Positions 8,531-17,281 of a stretch of 38,226 nucleotides of DNA are shown here, in pieces. Each line of letters begins with the position of its first letter. Positions within the stretch are counted from its first letter, which is position 1. This DNA is from JAAYEL01 sp964344625 (lineage in GTDB: Bacteria > Bacillota > Clostridia > Tissierellales > Peptoniphilaceae). Both the position numbers and the translations under genes were made by a program. A model generated the notes under the pieces. That model searched no databases. It was given only the letters and a program-made list of their open reading frames with translations, and was not told the DNA's origin. The stretch is from NCBI GenBank assembly GCA_964344625.1, contig CAYFNZ010000008.1, forward strand, positions 1 to 38,226. Direction: 5' to 3'.

Positions 8531-8827
8531 CTAGTCTACTACCTTTCCTATTTTGAAATATCCATATTCTCTATGCTTGGTGTTGGAAAGAGCTAGCTCT
8601 CTATCCAAGGATTCTTCTTTTTCATCCTTTCTCATAGGTGAAATGTTTTCAGTCGTAATTTCGAAATACTCTACCCCTTCTGTATCGATTTCAAAAATTG
8701 TATTTACTTTTTCTACTACGTCCTTAAACATTTTGATAGTTTCTTCTTTTGTGTCTTCATCAATGTAGAGCATTGATTCATCATAAATTTTTTCAACGTC
8801 AATATTGTCTAATTCAACCTTATTCAT
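8531..8827 (-). CDS. gatC: Asp-tRNA(Asn)/Glu-tRNA(Gln) amidotransferase subunit C
   Basis: The small stabilising subunit of GatCAB, 98 residues from the ATG at 8825-8827 (MNKVELDNIDVEK). An open frame continues 28 codons further upstream inside ligA. The internal ATG has a good SD (AGAGG), gives the family length of about 95-100 residues and removes text that does not look like GatC, so I chose it. The protein ends with the GatC-like stretch ISPMRKDE, which in the family precedes the acidic tail that wraps GatA. The start overlaps the ligA stop by 8 bases. Sequence similarity is weaker than for gatA and gatB, as usual for this subunit, but position makes the call firm. Confidence 0.92.
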   Translation of the reverse strand: MNKVELDNIDVEKIYDESMLYIDEDTKEETIKMFKDVVEKVNTIFEIDTEGVEYFEITTENISPMRKDEKEESLDRELALSNTKHREYGYFKIGKVVD

Positions 8828-10820
8828 CTTTACCTCTAATATTTTCTTGTAAAAATTTGTACAATTCCTCACCTTGATATATTTTAATCCCAAAGCCTTG
8901 AGCCTTATCAAGTTTAGAACCCGCCTTTTCTCCAGCCAATAAAATATCGGTATTTTTAGAGACAGATCCTGTAACCTTGGCCCCGTTTAGCTTCAGGCTT
9001 TCTTCAATTTCTTTTCTATTATAACCCTCAATAGTTCCTGTAACAACTATTGTAAGATCTTTAAGATTTGATGATTCGGATTTTTCTTCCTCTTCAAAGC
9101 TAATGCCCTTTTCAAGAAGTCTTTCAAGGCCATCGATTATATGGTCTTCATGGAAGAATTTAATAATTCCTTGAGCTGTAATATCCCCAATATCCTCAAC
9201 CGTAATTAAATCTTCGAAACTTGCATTTCTCAAACCGTCAAGGGTCTTAAATCTCTGAGCCAAATCGCCTGCAGTTTTTTCCCCTACATTTGGAATGCCT
9301 AGGGCATATATAAAGGAGGAGAGTTTGGTCTTTTTTGACCCATTTATGGCAGAAATAATATTATTTGCCTTCTTGTCTTTAAATCCTTCAAGCTTTAACA
9401 AGTCTTCTTTTTTCAAATCATAGATTTGGTCGATTCTTGTTATATTCAGATTTTCAATCATCTTATCTAAAGTCTTTTCAGATAAGCCCTCTATATTCAT
9501 GGCCTGCCTTGATGCGAAGTGGTCCAACCTTGCATTCATCTGAGGTACACACTCCAAGGAGTTTGGACAATAAATATGGACCTTGTCATAAAATAGCTCA
9601 GTCCCACAAGATGGACAGAACTTTGGTTTTTCTATAGGCCTAGTCTTCAAACTGGCATCTTCAACAGCCATTAAAATTTCTGGTATTACATCATTTGACC
9701 TTCTAATTATGACCCTTGAGCCTAGCTTAACATTTTTCCTTTCAATGTCATCATAGTTATTTAGGGTGGCACGAGATACTGTAACCCCGTCTATATCGAC
9801 TGGGTCTAGGATGGCTGTAGGTGTTACCTTACCAGTCCTACCAATATTCCACTCAACTTCTTTTACTATGGTAGTATATTCTTCAGCCTCAAACTTAAAT
9901 GCCAAGGCCCATCTTGGAAACTTATTGGTAAAACCTAGGATTTCTCTTGTTTTAAAGTCATTTACCTTGATTACTACCCCATCGGTTAGGACGTCTATTT
10001 CCTTTCTAATTTTACCGATTTCTTCTATTGCAGCTATGATTTCATCATATTTTTTTACAATTCTTAAGAAAGGATGGACCTTAAACCTATTTTCTTTTAA
10101 GAAGTCAAAAACTTGCTTTTGAGAGCTTAGGATGTTTGGCTCCATATAGCCTACATTGTATAGATAGCAATCTAATTTTCTCTTTTTTGTTTCTCCTGTA
10201 TTTAAGTTTCTTAAAGCCCCAGCAGCGGCATTTCTAGCATTCTTAAGCTTAATTTCATTGTGTTTGTTGTAGTCTTCTAGGGTGGACAGATGCATTATCC
10301 CCTCACCTGAAACTTCCATAAGTCCCTTATAGTCTATGGAAAGCGGGATAGACCTAATGGTCTTAACCTGGTCTAAGATTTCTTCACCAATTACGCCTGT
10401 TCCTCTGGTAGATGCCATCTTTAACAAACCTTCTTCATAGGTTAGGTTAATTGTTAGACCATCAAATTTTAATTCTACTGTGTACTCTAAGTCTGGCAGT
10501 TTTTCTTGTGAGCTTTGATTGTAGGCCTGATAGGCTCTTTCAACCCTATTTATCCAGTCTTGAACCTCTTGGTAGGATTGGGCCTTTTGTAAACTATATA
10601 GCCTTTGAAGGTGGGTGTGCTTTTCAAACTTATCCAAGATTTTCCCACCAACTACTTGACTTGGTGAATCAGGATAAATTATTCCCGTCTCTTTTTCTAA
10701 CCTAACAAGTTCATCATACAGTAGGTCATACTCTCCATCAGTTACAAGTGGCTCGTCCAAGGTGTAGTAATGGTAGTTCAAATTATTTATTTCATCAATT
10801 AAATTTCTAATTCTATCCAT
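8820..10820 (-). CDS. ligA: NAD-dependent DNA ligase
   Basis: Seals nicks in duplex DNA using NAD+ in replication and repair. It is 666 residues, normal length. The N-terminal Ia domain has NYHYYTLDEPLVTDGEYD (15-32). Adenylation motif I is ELKFDG, with catalytic Lys118. An OB fold follows, then a four-cysteine zinc finger (CPSC then YCPNSLEC, near 410-435), helix-hairpin-helix repeats (ALGIPNVGEKTA) and a C-terminal BRCT domain (LTIVVTGTIEGYNRKEIEE). The ATG at 10818-10820 has GAGG 6 bases upstream. It lies 33 bases after pcrA, as in many Firmicutes where pcrA and ligA are adjacent. Confidence 0.97.
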   Translation of the reverse strand: MDRIRNLIDEINNLNYHYYTLDEPLVTDGEYDLLYDELVRLEKETGIIYPDSPSQVVGGKILDKFEKHTHLQRLYSLQKAQSYQEVQDWINRVERAYQAYNQSSQEKLPDLEYTVELKFDGLTINLTYEEGLLKMASTRGTGVIGEEILDQVKTIRSIPLSIDYKGLMEVSGEGIMHLSTLEDYNKHNEIKLKNARNAAAGALRNLNTGETKKRKLDCYLYNVGYMEPNILSSQKQVFDFLKENRFKVHPFLRIVKKYDEIIAAIEEIGKIRKEIDVLTDGVVIKVNDFKTREILGFTNKFPRWALAFKFEAEEYTTIVKEVEWNIGRTGKVTPTAILDPVDIDGVTVSRATLNNYDDIERKNVKLGSRVIIRRSNDVIPEILMAVEDASLKTRPIEKPKFCPSCGTELFYDKVHIYCPNSLECVPQMNARLDHFASRQAMNIEGLSEKTLDKMIENLNITRIDQIYDLKKEDLLKLEGFKDKKANNIISAINGSKKTKLSSFIYALGIPNVGEKTAGDLAQRFKTLDGLRNASFEDLITVEDIGDITAQGIIKFFHEDHIIDGLERLLEKGISFEEEEKSESSNLKDLTIVVTGTIEGYNRKEIEESLKLNGAKVTGSVSKNTDILLAGEKAGSKLDKAQGFGIKIYQGEELYKFLQENIRGKDE

Positions 10821-10853
10821 CTTTTTCCTCTTTATTAGCTTATTTAACTTTGA

Positions 10854-13055
10854 CTATATTTTTTCTATGGGGGCAATATTTGATGCCAACCTCTTTATAC
10901 CAGCCTTATCGAAGGATATCATTAATTCCTTACCTGAATCCATATCCTTTACCTGAACTATCATACCTTTGCCAAATTTCTTATGTCTAACCATATCTCC
11001 AACCTTATAATCCCAACCTTTTTGGCTAGTTTTGGCAGCTTCAATTTTATTTTTTAGCTGAATCTTTACCTCTTTTTTCTTCTTTTCAAGATATGAATAA
11101 TCTATAAAGTTGTCATATGGATCAACTTCTCTTTTTTCAGACTTATCTTCTAAGGCTTCATAAACCTCATCAATAAATCTTGATGGCATGGTCCTAATAC
11201 TTTGACCATAGGTATAGCGATTTTCACAAGATGATATGAAGAGTCTTTTCTTAGCTCTTGTGATTGCTACATAGCAAAGTCTTCTTTCTTCTTCAAGGCC
11301 GCCCTCATCCATGGACATCTTGCTTGGGAAGAGTCCTTCTTCCATCCCCGTAAGAAATACTACATCATATTCAAGTCCCTTCGCAGCGTGAATTGTCATC
11401 AGGCTAACTCCTTTTTCATCAGAAGTCTTATCGACATCTGAAAGAAGAGAAACTGTTTGTAAATACTCCTGCAAGGATGTTTCTGGATTTTCTTTTACAA
11501 ACTCAGAAACGGCATTTAGTAAAGCTTCTACGTTTTCTATCCTACTTTTGCTCTCAATAGTCTTTTCACCGGCAAGCATACTTGCATATCCTGACTTTTC
11601 ATAGACCTCCCAGACGAAATCAGAAAGGTCCATTTCCATGGAAAGTCTTGTAAACTGGGTAAACATGTCCGCACAGTCCCTAAGTTTATTTAGAGTAGCC
11701 TTATTAAAGACGCTGCTTATAGCATCGTCATAGATAGCATCAAACATGCTCTGACCAACTGAGTTGGCATAGGCTTCAAGCTTATTTACACTAGTTTGTC
11801 CGATTCCTCTTTTTGGGACATTTATTATCCTCTTAAAGGTAAGGTCGTCATCGGGGTTTGCAATAAAGTATAGGTATGAAACCATATCCTTAACTTCTTT
11901 TCTATCATAGAACTTTAGGCCCCCTACCACCTTATGGGGAATGCCTTCATACATTAGTTTTTCTTCAAAGGTCCTTGATTGGGCATTGGTCCTATAAAGG
12001 ATGGCCATTTCAGAGTAATCTATGCCATCGTTTCTCATCTGATATATCTTATTTATCACATCTGAGGCTTCTGATCTTTCATCTAGGTATCTTTTATATT
12101 CTGGCTCGTAGCCCTTGTTGTTATCTGTCCAAAGATTTTTGTCTTTTCTTTCCTTATTATTTTTTATAAGCAGGTTTGCAGTATCTAGTATTGTTTGGCT
12201 AGACCTGTAGTTTTGCTCTAGCAAAATAACTTCTGCATCCTTATAGTCTTTTTCAAAATTTAATATATTTGTGATATCCGCCCCTCTCCATGAATAGATA
12301 GATTGGTCAGAATCACCTACCACGCAAATATTTGAATGGTTAAAAGTAAATAATCTTATCAATTCATATTGGGACTTATTGGTATCTTGGTATTCATCTA
12401 CAAAGACATATCTAAAAAGGTTTGAATACTTATTTTTTAAATCTTCATTATTGTTTAATAAGTCCAAGGTCTTTAAAATCAAGTCATCAAAGTCCAGGGC
12501 GTTATTTTTTTTCTTTTCTTTTTCATAGATTTCATAAACCTCTCCCACCCTCTTCTCACTAGGATAAACGGCGGTATTTATGACCTCTTGAGGACTTATA
12601 AACCTATTTTTGTAATCTGAAATTTTTGAAATACATGTCTTTGGAGGTAAAATCTTGTCGTCAATATTTTCCTTTTTTAAGATCTCTTTAATTAAATTTC
12701 TAGAATCTTGAGTATCATAGATTGTAAAGTTTGAGCTATAACCCAATCTTTCTATGTCATATCTTAGTATCCTGGAACAAATGGAGTGAAAGGTCCCTAT
12801 CCACATGTGGGATACATCCCTATCAAGAAGCAGGGATATTCTTTCTTTCATCTCTTTTGCAGCCTTATTTGTAAAGGTAAAGGCCAGGATATTTCTTTCG
12901 CTAATAATTGAATTTTCTATGAGATAGGCAATCTTAGTCGTCAAGACCTTAGTCTTTCCTGAACCCGCTCCAGCTAGGACTAATAAAGGCTTATTATTTG
13001 TAATTACGGCTTTTTTTTGTTGCTTGTTTAAGTATTTTAGTAAATTATTCTCCAT
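10854..13055 (-). CDS. pcrA: ATP-dependent DNA helicase PcrA
   Basis: A UvrD/Rep-family superfamily 1A 3'-5' helicase for repair, plasmid replication and clearing RNA polymerase. It is 733 residues. The Q-motif is in LNKQQKKAV, Walker A is AGAGSGKT (28-35) and Walker B is DEYQDTN near 220. SIYSWRGADI is motif III-like, MTIHAAKGLEYDVVFLTGMEEGLFP is the motif V region, and EERRLCYVAITRAKKRL is motif VI. The C-terminal tail (WDYKVGDMVRHKKFGKG) matches the Tudor-like domain that binds RNA polymerase in PcrA. The start is an ATG with TAGGAGA upstream, 7 bases after tsaD. Confidence 0.96.
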   Translation of the reverse strand: MENNLLKYLNKQQKKAVITNNKPLLVLAGAGSGKTKVLTTKIAYLIENSIISERNILAFTFTNKAAKEMKERISLLLDRDVSHMWIGTFHSICSRILRYDIERLGYSSNFTIYDTQDSRNLIKEILKKENIDDKILPPKTCISKISDYKNRFISPQEVINTAVYPSEKRVGEVYEIYEKEKKKNNALDFDDLILKTLDLLNNNEDLKNKYSNLFRYVFVDEYQDTNKSQYELIRLFTFNHSNICVVGDSDQSIYSWRGADITNILNFEKDYKDAEVILLEQNYRSSQTILDTANLLIKNNKERKDKNLWTDNNKGYEPEYKRYLDERSEASDVINKIYQMRNDGIDYSEMAILYRTNAQSRTFEEKLMYEGIPHKVVGGLKFYDRKEVKDMVSYLYFIANPDDDLTFKRIINVPKRGIGQTSVNKLEAYANSVGQSMFDAIYDDAISSVFNKATLNKLRDCADMFTQFTRLSMEMDLSDFVWEVYEKSGYASMLAGEKTIESKSRIENVEALLNAVSEFVKENPETSLQEYLQTVSLLSDVDKTSDEKGVSLMTIHAAKGLEYDVVFLTGMEEGLFPSKMSMDEGGLEEERRLCYVAITRAKKRLFISSCENRYTYGQSIRTMPSRFIDEVYEALEDKSEKREVDPYDNFIDYSYLEKKKKEVKIQLKNKIEAAKTSQKGWDYKVGDMVRHKKFGKGMIVQVKDMDSGKELMISFDKAGIKRLASNIAPIEKI

Positions 13056-13062
13056 GAGTCTC

Positions 13063-14070
13063 CTACAATTCTAAATTTGGAAATACATCCATATCTAAAG
13101 TATCAGGTCCATATTTTTGATAATTATAATAACCAGCTGATGCAATCATGGCAGCATTGTCAGTACAAAGATCCATAGGCGGATAATATAGCTTAACGTC
13201 TAAGTCTTTCAATCTTTCTTCAAGCATTTGCCTTAATGGCTTGTTAGCAGCTACCCCACCAGATAGCACAAATTTATCTAAGCCCTTTTCTTTAACTAGC
13301 CTTAGAGATTTTTCAACTAAAACCTCTAAAACAGCCATTTGAAAACTTGCCGCTACATCTTCTACAAGAATTTCTTTGTGGGCCATCTTTTGACTATTTA
13401 AATAATTAAGGACTGCAGTTTTTAAACCTGAGAAAGAAAAGTCATAGGAATCTTTTTCAAGCATGACCCTTGGGAAGTTGATAGCCTGAGGATTTCCATT
13501 TTCAGCGGCCTTTTGAATAGCTGGTCCTCCTGGATATCCAAGGCCTAGAGCCCTTGATATTTTATCAAAACTTTCGCCTGCAGCATCATCCCTTGTCCTT
13601 CCGATTACTTCGTAGTCAGTATAATCCTTGACGTGAACTAGGTAGGTGTGACCTCCTGATACAACCAGGGAGATAAATGGAGGCTGTAAGTCTTCATGGG
13701 CTAGGTAATTAGCACAAATATGGCCTTGCATGTGGTTTACACCTATAAGAGGTTTGTTTAAGGCAAGGCTCATGCCCTTGGCAGCTGAAATACCTACTAG
13801 AAGGGCCCCGATTAGACCTGGCCCCTTTGTAACTGCTATGACATCTATGTCTTCAAAGCCTAAATTTGCTTGTTCAAAGCCTTGTTTAATTACATAATTT
13901 ATGGCTTCTAGGTGTTCCCTTGAAGCAATTTCTGGAACTACGCCCCCAAAGAATTTATGAGTATTTATTTGTGAAAGAATTACATTTGAAAGTACCTTTC
14001 TGCCGTCTTCTACTATAGAAACGCTGGTTTCGTCACATGAAGTTTCTATAGCCATAGTCCTAAATGTCAT
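13063..14070 (-). CDS. tsaD: tRNA N6-adenosine threonylcarbamoyltransferase TsaD
   Basis: Transfers the threonylcarbamoyl group to A37 of ANN-decoding tRNAs together with TsaB and TsaE. It is 335 residues with the ASKHA-fold signatures IETSCDETS (8-16), KGPGLIGALLVG (82-93) and the iron-site motif NHMQGH (H113, H117). The late Asp is in CTDNAAM (about residue 304) and LSGGVAANKPLR precedes it. The gene overlaps rimI by 11 bases. A second in-frame Met at residue 6 is possible, but the first ATG is adequately placed behind GGTGAGAG. It is third in the tsa block after tsaB and rimI, the normal Firmicute order. Confidence 0.97.
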   Translation of the reverse strand: MTFRTMAIETSCDETSVSIVEDGRKVLSNVILSQINTHKFFGGVVPEIASREHLEAINYVIKQGFEQANLGFEDIDVIAVTKGPGLIGALLVGISAAKGMSLALNKPLIGVNHMQGHICANYLAHEDLQPPFISLVVSGGHTYLVHVKDYTDYEVIGRTRDDAAGESFDKISRALGLGYPGGPAIQKAAENGNPQAINFPRVMLEKDSYDFSFSGLKTAVLNYLNSQKMAHKEILVEDVAASFQMAVLEVLVEKSLRLVKEKGLDKFVLSGGVAANKPLRQMLEERLKDLDVKLYYPPMDLCTDNAAMIASAGYYNYQKYGPDTLDMDVFPNLEL

Positions 14071-14506
14071 CTCTCACCAACTCCTTAATAATAGCATCTG
14101 CTCCATTGTCATAGTATTTTTCCCTTACATGTAGGTCTTGGAAACCATACTTATCATATAGCTTTAATGCAGGTATATTGTCCGCTGCGACTTCAAGAAT
14201 TATCCTGTCTAAGTTTTTTTCAACCATAACATCTATAAGATAGTTCATAAGGTCATCTGCATAGCCTTTTTTTCTGTAGTCTGGATCAATGCATATCCTA
14301 TTTAATTCAATGCTATTATCTATAATCCACATGTTCATATATCCTACGTTTTTGCCATCTACTTTTAAAAGTAAAAAATCTGAGAATTCATGCATCATAT
14401 CCCCCTCAATCATTGAAGGTGTCCATGGATCGTCAAAACATCTTTTTTCCAAATCTACTATGGCATAAATTTTATCAGAATTTACATTAACTATTTCTCT
14501 TGTCAT
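14060..14506 (-). CDS. rimI: GNAT N-acetyltransferase, RimI-like
   Basis: A 148-residue single-domain GNAT protein. The acetyl-CoA loop (motif A) is IDPDYRKKGYADDLM near 92-106, and LEVAADNIPALKLYDKYGFQ is the typical motif B/C segment. RimI acetylates the N-terminus of ribosomal protein S18 in enterobacteria. In Firmicutes the gene regularly sits between tsaB and tsaD, as here, but its substrate there is less certain. It overlaps tsaB by 20 bases and tsaD by 11 bases. The RKKGYA loop is a slight variant of the usual R/QxxGxG/A pattern but keeps the required glycine. Confidence 0.9.
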   Translation of the reverse strand: MTREIVNVNSDKIYAIVDLEKRCFDDPWTPSMIEGDMMHEFSDFLLLKVDGKNVGYMNMWIIDNSIELNRICIDPDYRKKGYADDLMNYLIDVMVEKNLDRIILEVAADNIPALKLYDKYGFQDLHVREKYYDNGADAIIKELVRDDI

Positions 14507-15179
14507 AATCCAACTCCGCTTGTGATTTTCTTATATAATTAGGTGCTAAATCATAGTAACTGTCAAATTCGCCGCTTTCAGCCTTGATGCTTGCAAGTTG
14601 GGCAATACTTATAGCAAGGCAATTATTTTGTCTTGCGTTTGCAAATCTAATATGCTTAAGGTCTTTAAGCTTATCTTTCAACAAATTAAGGGCATCTCCC
14701 ACCAAGACAAGGTCGTCTTGAGAATTTTCTAAAAATTCTACCAGGTCTTTTTCCTTAAATAGGCCTTCATCGACAAGGTTGACTAATTTATCACCTTCCC
14801 ACTTATAGATTGCTGAAAAATACCTCTTTCCCCTGGCATCTATTATCGGCACGATTAACCTATCAGATACAATACCAAATGCAAGGGCTTCAAGTGTGGA
14901 TACTCCCACTATTTTTTTATCTAGGACCTGAGCCATAGTTTTAATGGCACTCATGCCAATCCTAAGTCCCGTAAAAGAACCCGGGCCTTTAGCTACTGCA
15001 AATAGGTCTATGTCATCAAAGGTCAATTTTAATCTTTTTAATAATTCATCAGTCATGGGCATCAATAGCTCTGAATGTGTCTTCACCTGATTCAGACTAT
15101 ATTCACCCAAGCTGTATTCTCCATCTAAGACTCCAACGCTGGATATCATGGTAGATGTATCAATAGCCAAAACCTTCAT
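14487..15179 (-). CDS. tsaB: threonylcarbamoyl-tRNA complex protein TsaB
   Basis: The partner of TsaD in t6A synthesis. It is an inactive ASKHA-fold paralogue that dimerises with TsaD and recruits TsaE. It is 230 residues and begins LAIDTSTMISSVGV. The conserved segment KGPGSFTGLRIGMSA (about 64-78) identifies the family. The ATG follows AAAGGAAG and overlaps the end of tsaE by 20 bases. The last codons overlap rimI by 20 bases. No anomalies are seen. Confidence 0.95.
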   Translation of the reverse strand: MKVLAIDTSTMISSVGVLDGEYSLGEYSLNQVKTHSELLMPMTDELLKRLKLTFDDIDLFAVAKGPGSFTGLRIGMSAIKTMAQVLDKKIVGVSTLEALAFGIVSDRLIVPIIDARGKRYFSAIYKWEGDKLVNLVDEGLFKEKDLVEFLENSQDDLVLVGDALNLLKDKLKDLKHIRFANARQNNCLAISIAQLASIKAESGEFDSYYDLAPNYIRKSQAELDYDKRNS

Positions 15180-15621
15180 TTATCTTCCTTTCTATGTCCC
15201 TAGCTCTTTGTGTATCTTGTGAAATCTCTATTTCCCTATAGCCATCTTTTTGCCTAATATATATTTCAATCATGTCGTCAGGCAGGTAACCTTTGGCCTT
15301 ATCAGCCCACTCTATAAAGCTTATACCTTCAGGATAGAAATAAGTCTCAAAGTCAAGATTCTCAATTTCTTCCGGTCTTTCAAGCCTATATAAGTCTAAA
15401 TGATAAAGCCTAAATGCCCCATCATAAATATTAACCAAGGCAAATGTAGGTGATGTAATGTAGTCATCAATTCCTAGATGCTTTCCCACCATCTGAACCA
15501 GGGTGGTCTTTCCAGCCCCCAGGTCACCTACTAGGGAAAAAACGTCTCCTTCTTCAAGATTTTGAGCCAAGAAACCTGCAAATTTATCTAATTCCTCTAA
15601 ACTATTTATTCTATATTTCAT
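15160..15621 (-). CDS. tsaE: tRNA threonylcarbamoyladenosine biosynthesis ATPase TsaE
   Basis: The P-loop ATPase of the t6A machinery, 153 residues. Walker A is GDLGAGKTT (32-40), TSPTFALVNIY is the switch-like segment, YHLDLYRLE follows, and FIEWADKAKGYLP is the family signature near 108-120. The ATG at 15619-15621 has GAGGT 5 bases upstream and an extended -10 promoter at 15640-15648. It therefore opens the twelve-gene run that ends with glpK. Its distance to the upstream ybaK gene is 57 bases. Confidence 0.95.
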   Translation of the reverse strand: MKYRINSLEELDKFAGFLAQNLEEGDVFSLVGDLGAGKTTLVQMVGKHLGIDDYITSPTFALVNIYDGAFRLYHLDLYRLERPEEIENLDFETYFYPEGISFIEWADKAKGYLPDDMIEIYIRQKDGYREIEISQDTQRARDIERKINEGFGY

Positions 15622-15639
15622 CTTATACCTCGACTAAAT

Positions 15640-15676
15640 ATTATATCATATAGGCCTTAATTCCTACAATTAAAGG
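15640..15676 (-). promoter_or_regulatory. extended -10 promoter of the tsaE operon, with upstream hairpin
   Basis: Minus-strand TGATATAAT (TATAAT at 15640-15645, TG at 15647-15648) is a perfect extended -10. TTGTAG 18 bases upstream is a poor -35. Immediately upstream is a bulged inverted repeat, ccttaatt (15655-15662) with aattaaagg (15668-15676). It begins 2 bases after the ybaK stop and could be a weak terminator for that gene, though it lacks a U-tract, or an operator over the -35 region. Confidence 0.55.
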
Positions 15677-15678
15677 GG

Positions 15679-16158
15679 TTAATCACACAAGTCAAAAAAT
15701 TGATACTTAATAATCTTTTCTAGGTCCCCAACTGAAACTTCAACTTGATAGCCAATTTTTCCTGCACTAAAGACTATTTTTTCTAAATCTTTTGCAGACA
15801 TGTCAAAGCTAGTCTTAAAAAACTTTTTCATGCCTATTGGAGAGCATCCTCCATGAATATATCCAGTCAGGTCTAAGAGTTCCTTTGACTTGACCATGGC
15901 AATGGATTTTTCTCCCACTGCCTGGCTAGCCTTTTTAAGGTTTAATTCCTTAGCTACAGGAATCACAAAAACATAATGTTCTTTTGACTTTCCTTGGGTT
16001 ACCAGGGTCTTAAAAACCATTTTGTCATCTTTTCCTAGGAGTTTGGCAACGTCAAGTCCTGTCAAGCTTCCATCAGTCTCATAGCTAAAGGGTATATAAG
16101 CTATCTTTTTTTGGTCTAGTTTTCTCATGACATTTGTCTTATCTTTTGCTTTGGACAT
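15679..16158 (-). CDS. ybaK: Cys-tRNA(Pro)/Cys-tRNA(Cys) deacylase YbaK
   Basis: A YbaK/EbsC-type trans-editing protein that removes cysteine mischarged onto tRNA(Pro). It is 159 residues. The conserved catalytic-pocket lysine is in DKMVFKTLV (K50), and YVFVIPVAKELNLKKAS and TGYIHGGCSPIGMKK are family hallmarks. The ATG at 16156-16158 follows AAAAGGAG with a 5-base spacer, and the gene lies 27 bases after the M42 peptidase gene. There is no separate promoter of note in that gap, so it is probably cotranscribed with the peptidase. Confidence 0.95.
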   Translation of the reverse strand: MSKAKDKTNVMRKLDQKKIAYIPFSYETDGSLTGLDVAKLLGKDDKMVFKTLVTQGKSKEHYVFVIPVAKELNLKKASQAVGEKSIAMVKSKELLDLTGYIHGGCSPIGMKKFFKTSFDMSAKDLEKIVFSAGKIGYQVEVSVGDLEKIIKYQFFDLCD

Positions 16159-16185
16159 AAGAGCTCCTTTTAATTCCTAGTTTAT

Positions 16186-17217
16186 CTAGATAATTTCTGC
16201 TTCTAAAAATACTTCAACTAACTTTTGAGTATGGCTTACAGAGTCAACATGGGTTCTTTCATAAGAATGGCTTGATTCAATGCCTGCCCCAAGTAAAGCA
16301 TGTCTTACATCTGCCCCTGCCCTCATGGCAGCTGAAGCGTCTGAACCGTAATAAGGGTAGATGTCAAGCTTGTAATCAATCTTATTTTCTCTTGCTAGGT
16401 CTACAAGTTGTCTTCTTAAGTCATAGTTATAAGGACCTGATGAATCTTTTGCACATATAGAAACTGTATATTCATCAGATGCTTGTCCATCTCCAAGAGC
16501 CCCCATATCTACAGCAAGATAGTCAACAACTTCTTCTGGTATTGAAGAATTAGCTCCGAAGCCAATTTCTTCGTTATTAGAGAAATAAAAATGACTGGTA
16601 TGTTTTAACTTTAATTGATTTTTTGAAAGCTTATCCAAAATATCAAGCAGGATTGCCGCACTTACCTTGTCATCTAGATGTCTTGACTTAATAAAGCCTG
16701 TTGGGGTAACTGTCGTCCTTGGATCAAAGCTTATAAAGTCACCCACTTCAATGCCTAATTTCCTAGTATCTTCTTCTGAGAAAGTCTTTTCATCTATCCT
16801 TATTTCTATATTTGCCTCATCTCTTTTCGCTGAATCTGAATCAGAGTACACATGGACAGAAGTTTGGTGCATAAGAATAGTACCAGTATAGGTTTTTCCT
16901 GAAAATGTGTGGATTAGACAATTTTCGCCTTCTACAGCATTAAAATTATAGCCTCCCACCTTGGTCAACTTAAGTCTACCATCAGCTTTAATTTCCTTAA
17001 CCATGGCACCCAGGGTATCAAGGTGGGCAGTAAGCATACGGTGCTTCTTATCATCTTCACCTTTAACTGTAACCATGACCCCACCCTTATTAGTCATAAT
17101 AACTTGGTGGTTCATATTTTTTGCTTCCTCATAAATATAGGTCATAATATCTTTAGTAAACCCACTTGGTGATGGGATTGATGTTAATTTTTCAATATAT
17201 CTAATAGTATTTTCCAT
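16186..17217 (-). CDS. M42 family metallopeptidase (glutamyl/deblocking aminopeptidase-like)
   Basis: A 343-residue cytoplasmic dinuclear-metal aminopeptidase of the M42 (FrvX/tetrahedral aminopeptidase) family. The motifs appear in order: TAHLDTLG (metal His65 and Asp67), SRHLDDKVSA (bridging Asp), NNEEIGFGAN (catalytic Glu and metal Glu) and AVDMGALG (metal Asp). A late histidine, in ESSHSYERTH, completes the site. Substrate specificity cannot be read from sequence. The SD GGAGGA (8 bases before the ATG) forms part of the 3' arm of a hairpin that begins just downstream of the symporter gene, and a TATAAT lies in that hairpin. Confidence 0.92.
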   Translation of the reverse strand: MENTIRYIEKLTSIPSPSGFTKDIMTYIYEEAKNMNHQVIMTNKGGVMVTVKGEDDKKHRMLTAHLDTLGAMVKEIKADGRLKLTKVGGYNFNAVEGENCLIHTFSGKTYTGTILMHQTSVHVYSDSDSAKRDEANIEIRIDEKTFSEEDTRKLGIEVGDFISFDPRTTVTPTGFIKSRHLDDKVSAAILLDILDKLSKNQLKLKHTSHFYFSNNEEIGFGANSSIPEEVVDYLAVDMGALGDGQASDEYTVSICAKDSSGPYNYDLRRQLVDLARENKIDYKLDIYPYYGSDASAAMRAGADVRHALLGAGIESSHSYERTHVDSVSHTQKLVEVFLEAEII

Positions 17218-17225
17218 AATAAAAA

Positions 17226-17270
17226 TCCTCCAATAGCTTAATTATAGCCTAATGGAGGAAATTTTTTAAA
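17226..17270 (-). promoter_or_regulatory. hairpin combining terminator-like stem, internal promoter and sequestered SD
   Basis: Between the symporter and the M42 peptidase gene the minus strand forms TCCTCCA (17253-17259) ... TGGAGGA (17226-17232). An inner stem TAG(g)CT/AGCTA has a loop of about 7 bases, and TTTTTATT follows, so it can act as an intrinsic terminator. The same TGGAGGA is the peptidase's SD. The loop side holds TATAAT (17241-17246), with TTTAAA (17265-17270) 18 bases upstream as a fair -35. A transcript started there would lack the 5' arm and leave the SD free. Confidence 0.55.
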
Positions 17271-17281
17271 TAAATATCAGA

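Noticed and set aside
8828..8911. 28-codon N-terminal extension of gatC
   Set aside because: It overlaps ligA in another frame, does not resemble GatC, and the internal ATG has a good SD and gives the standard length.
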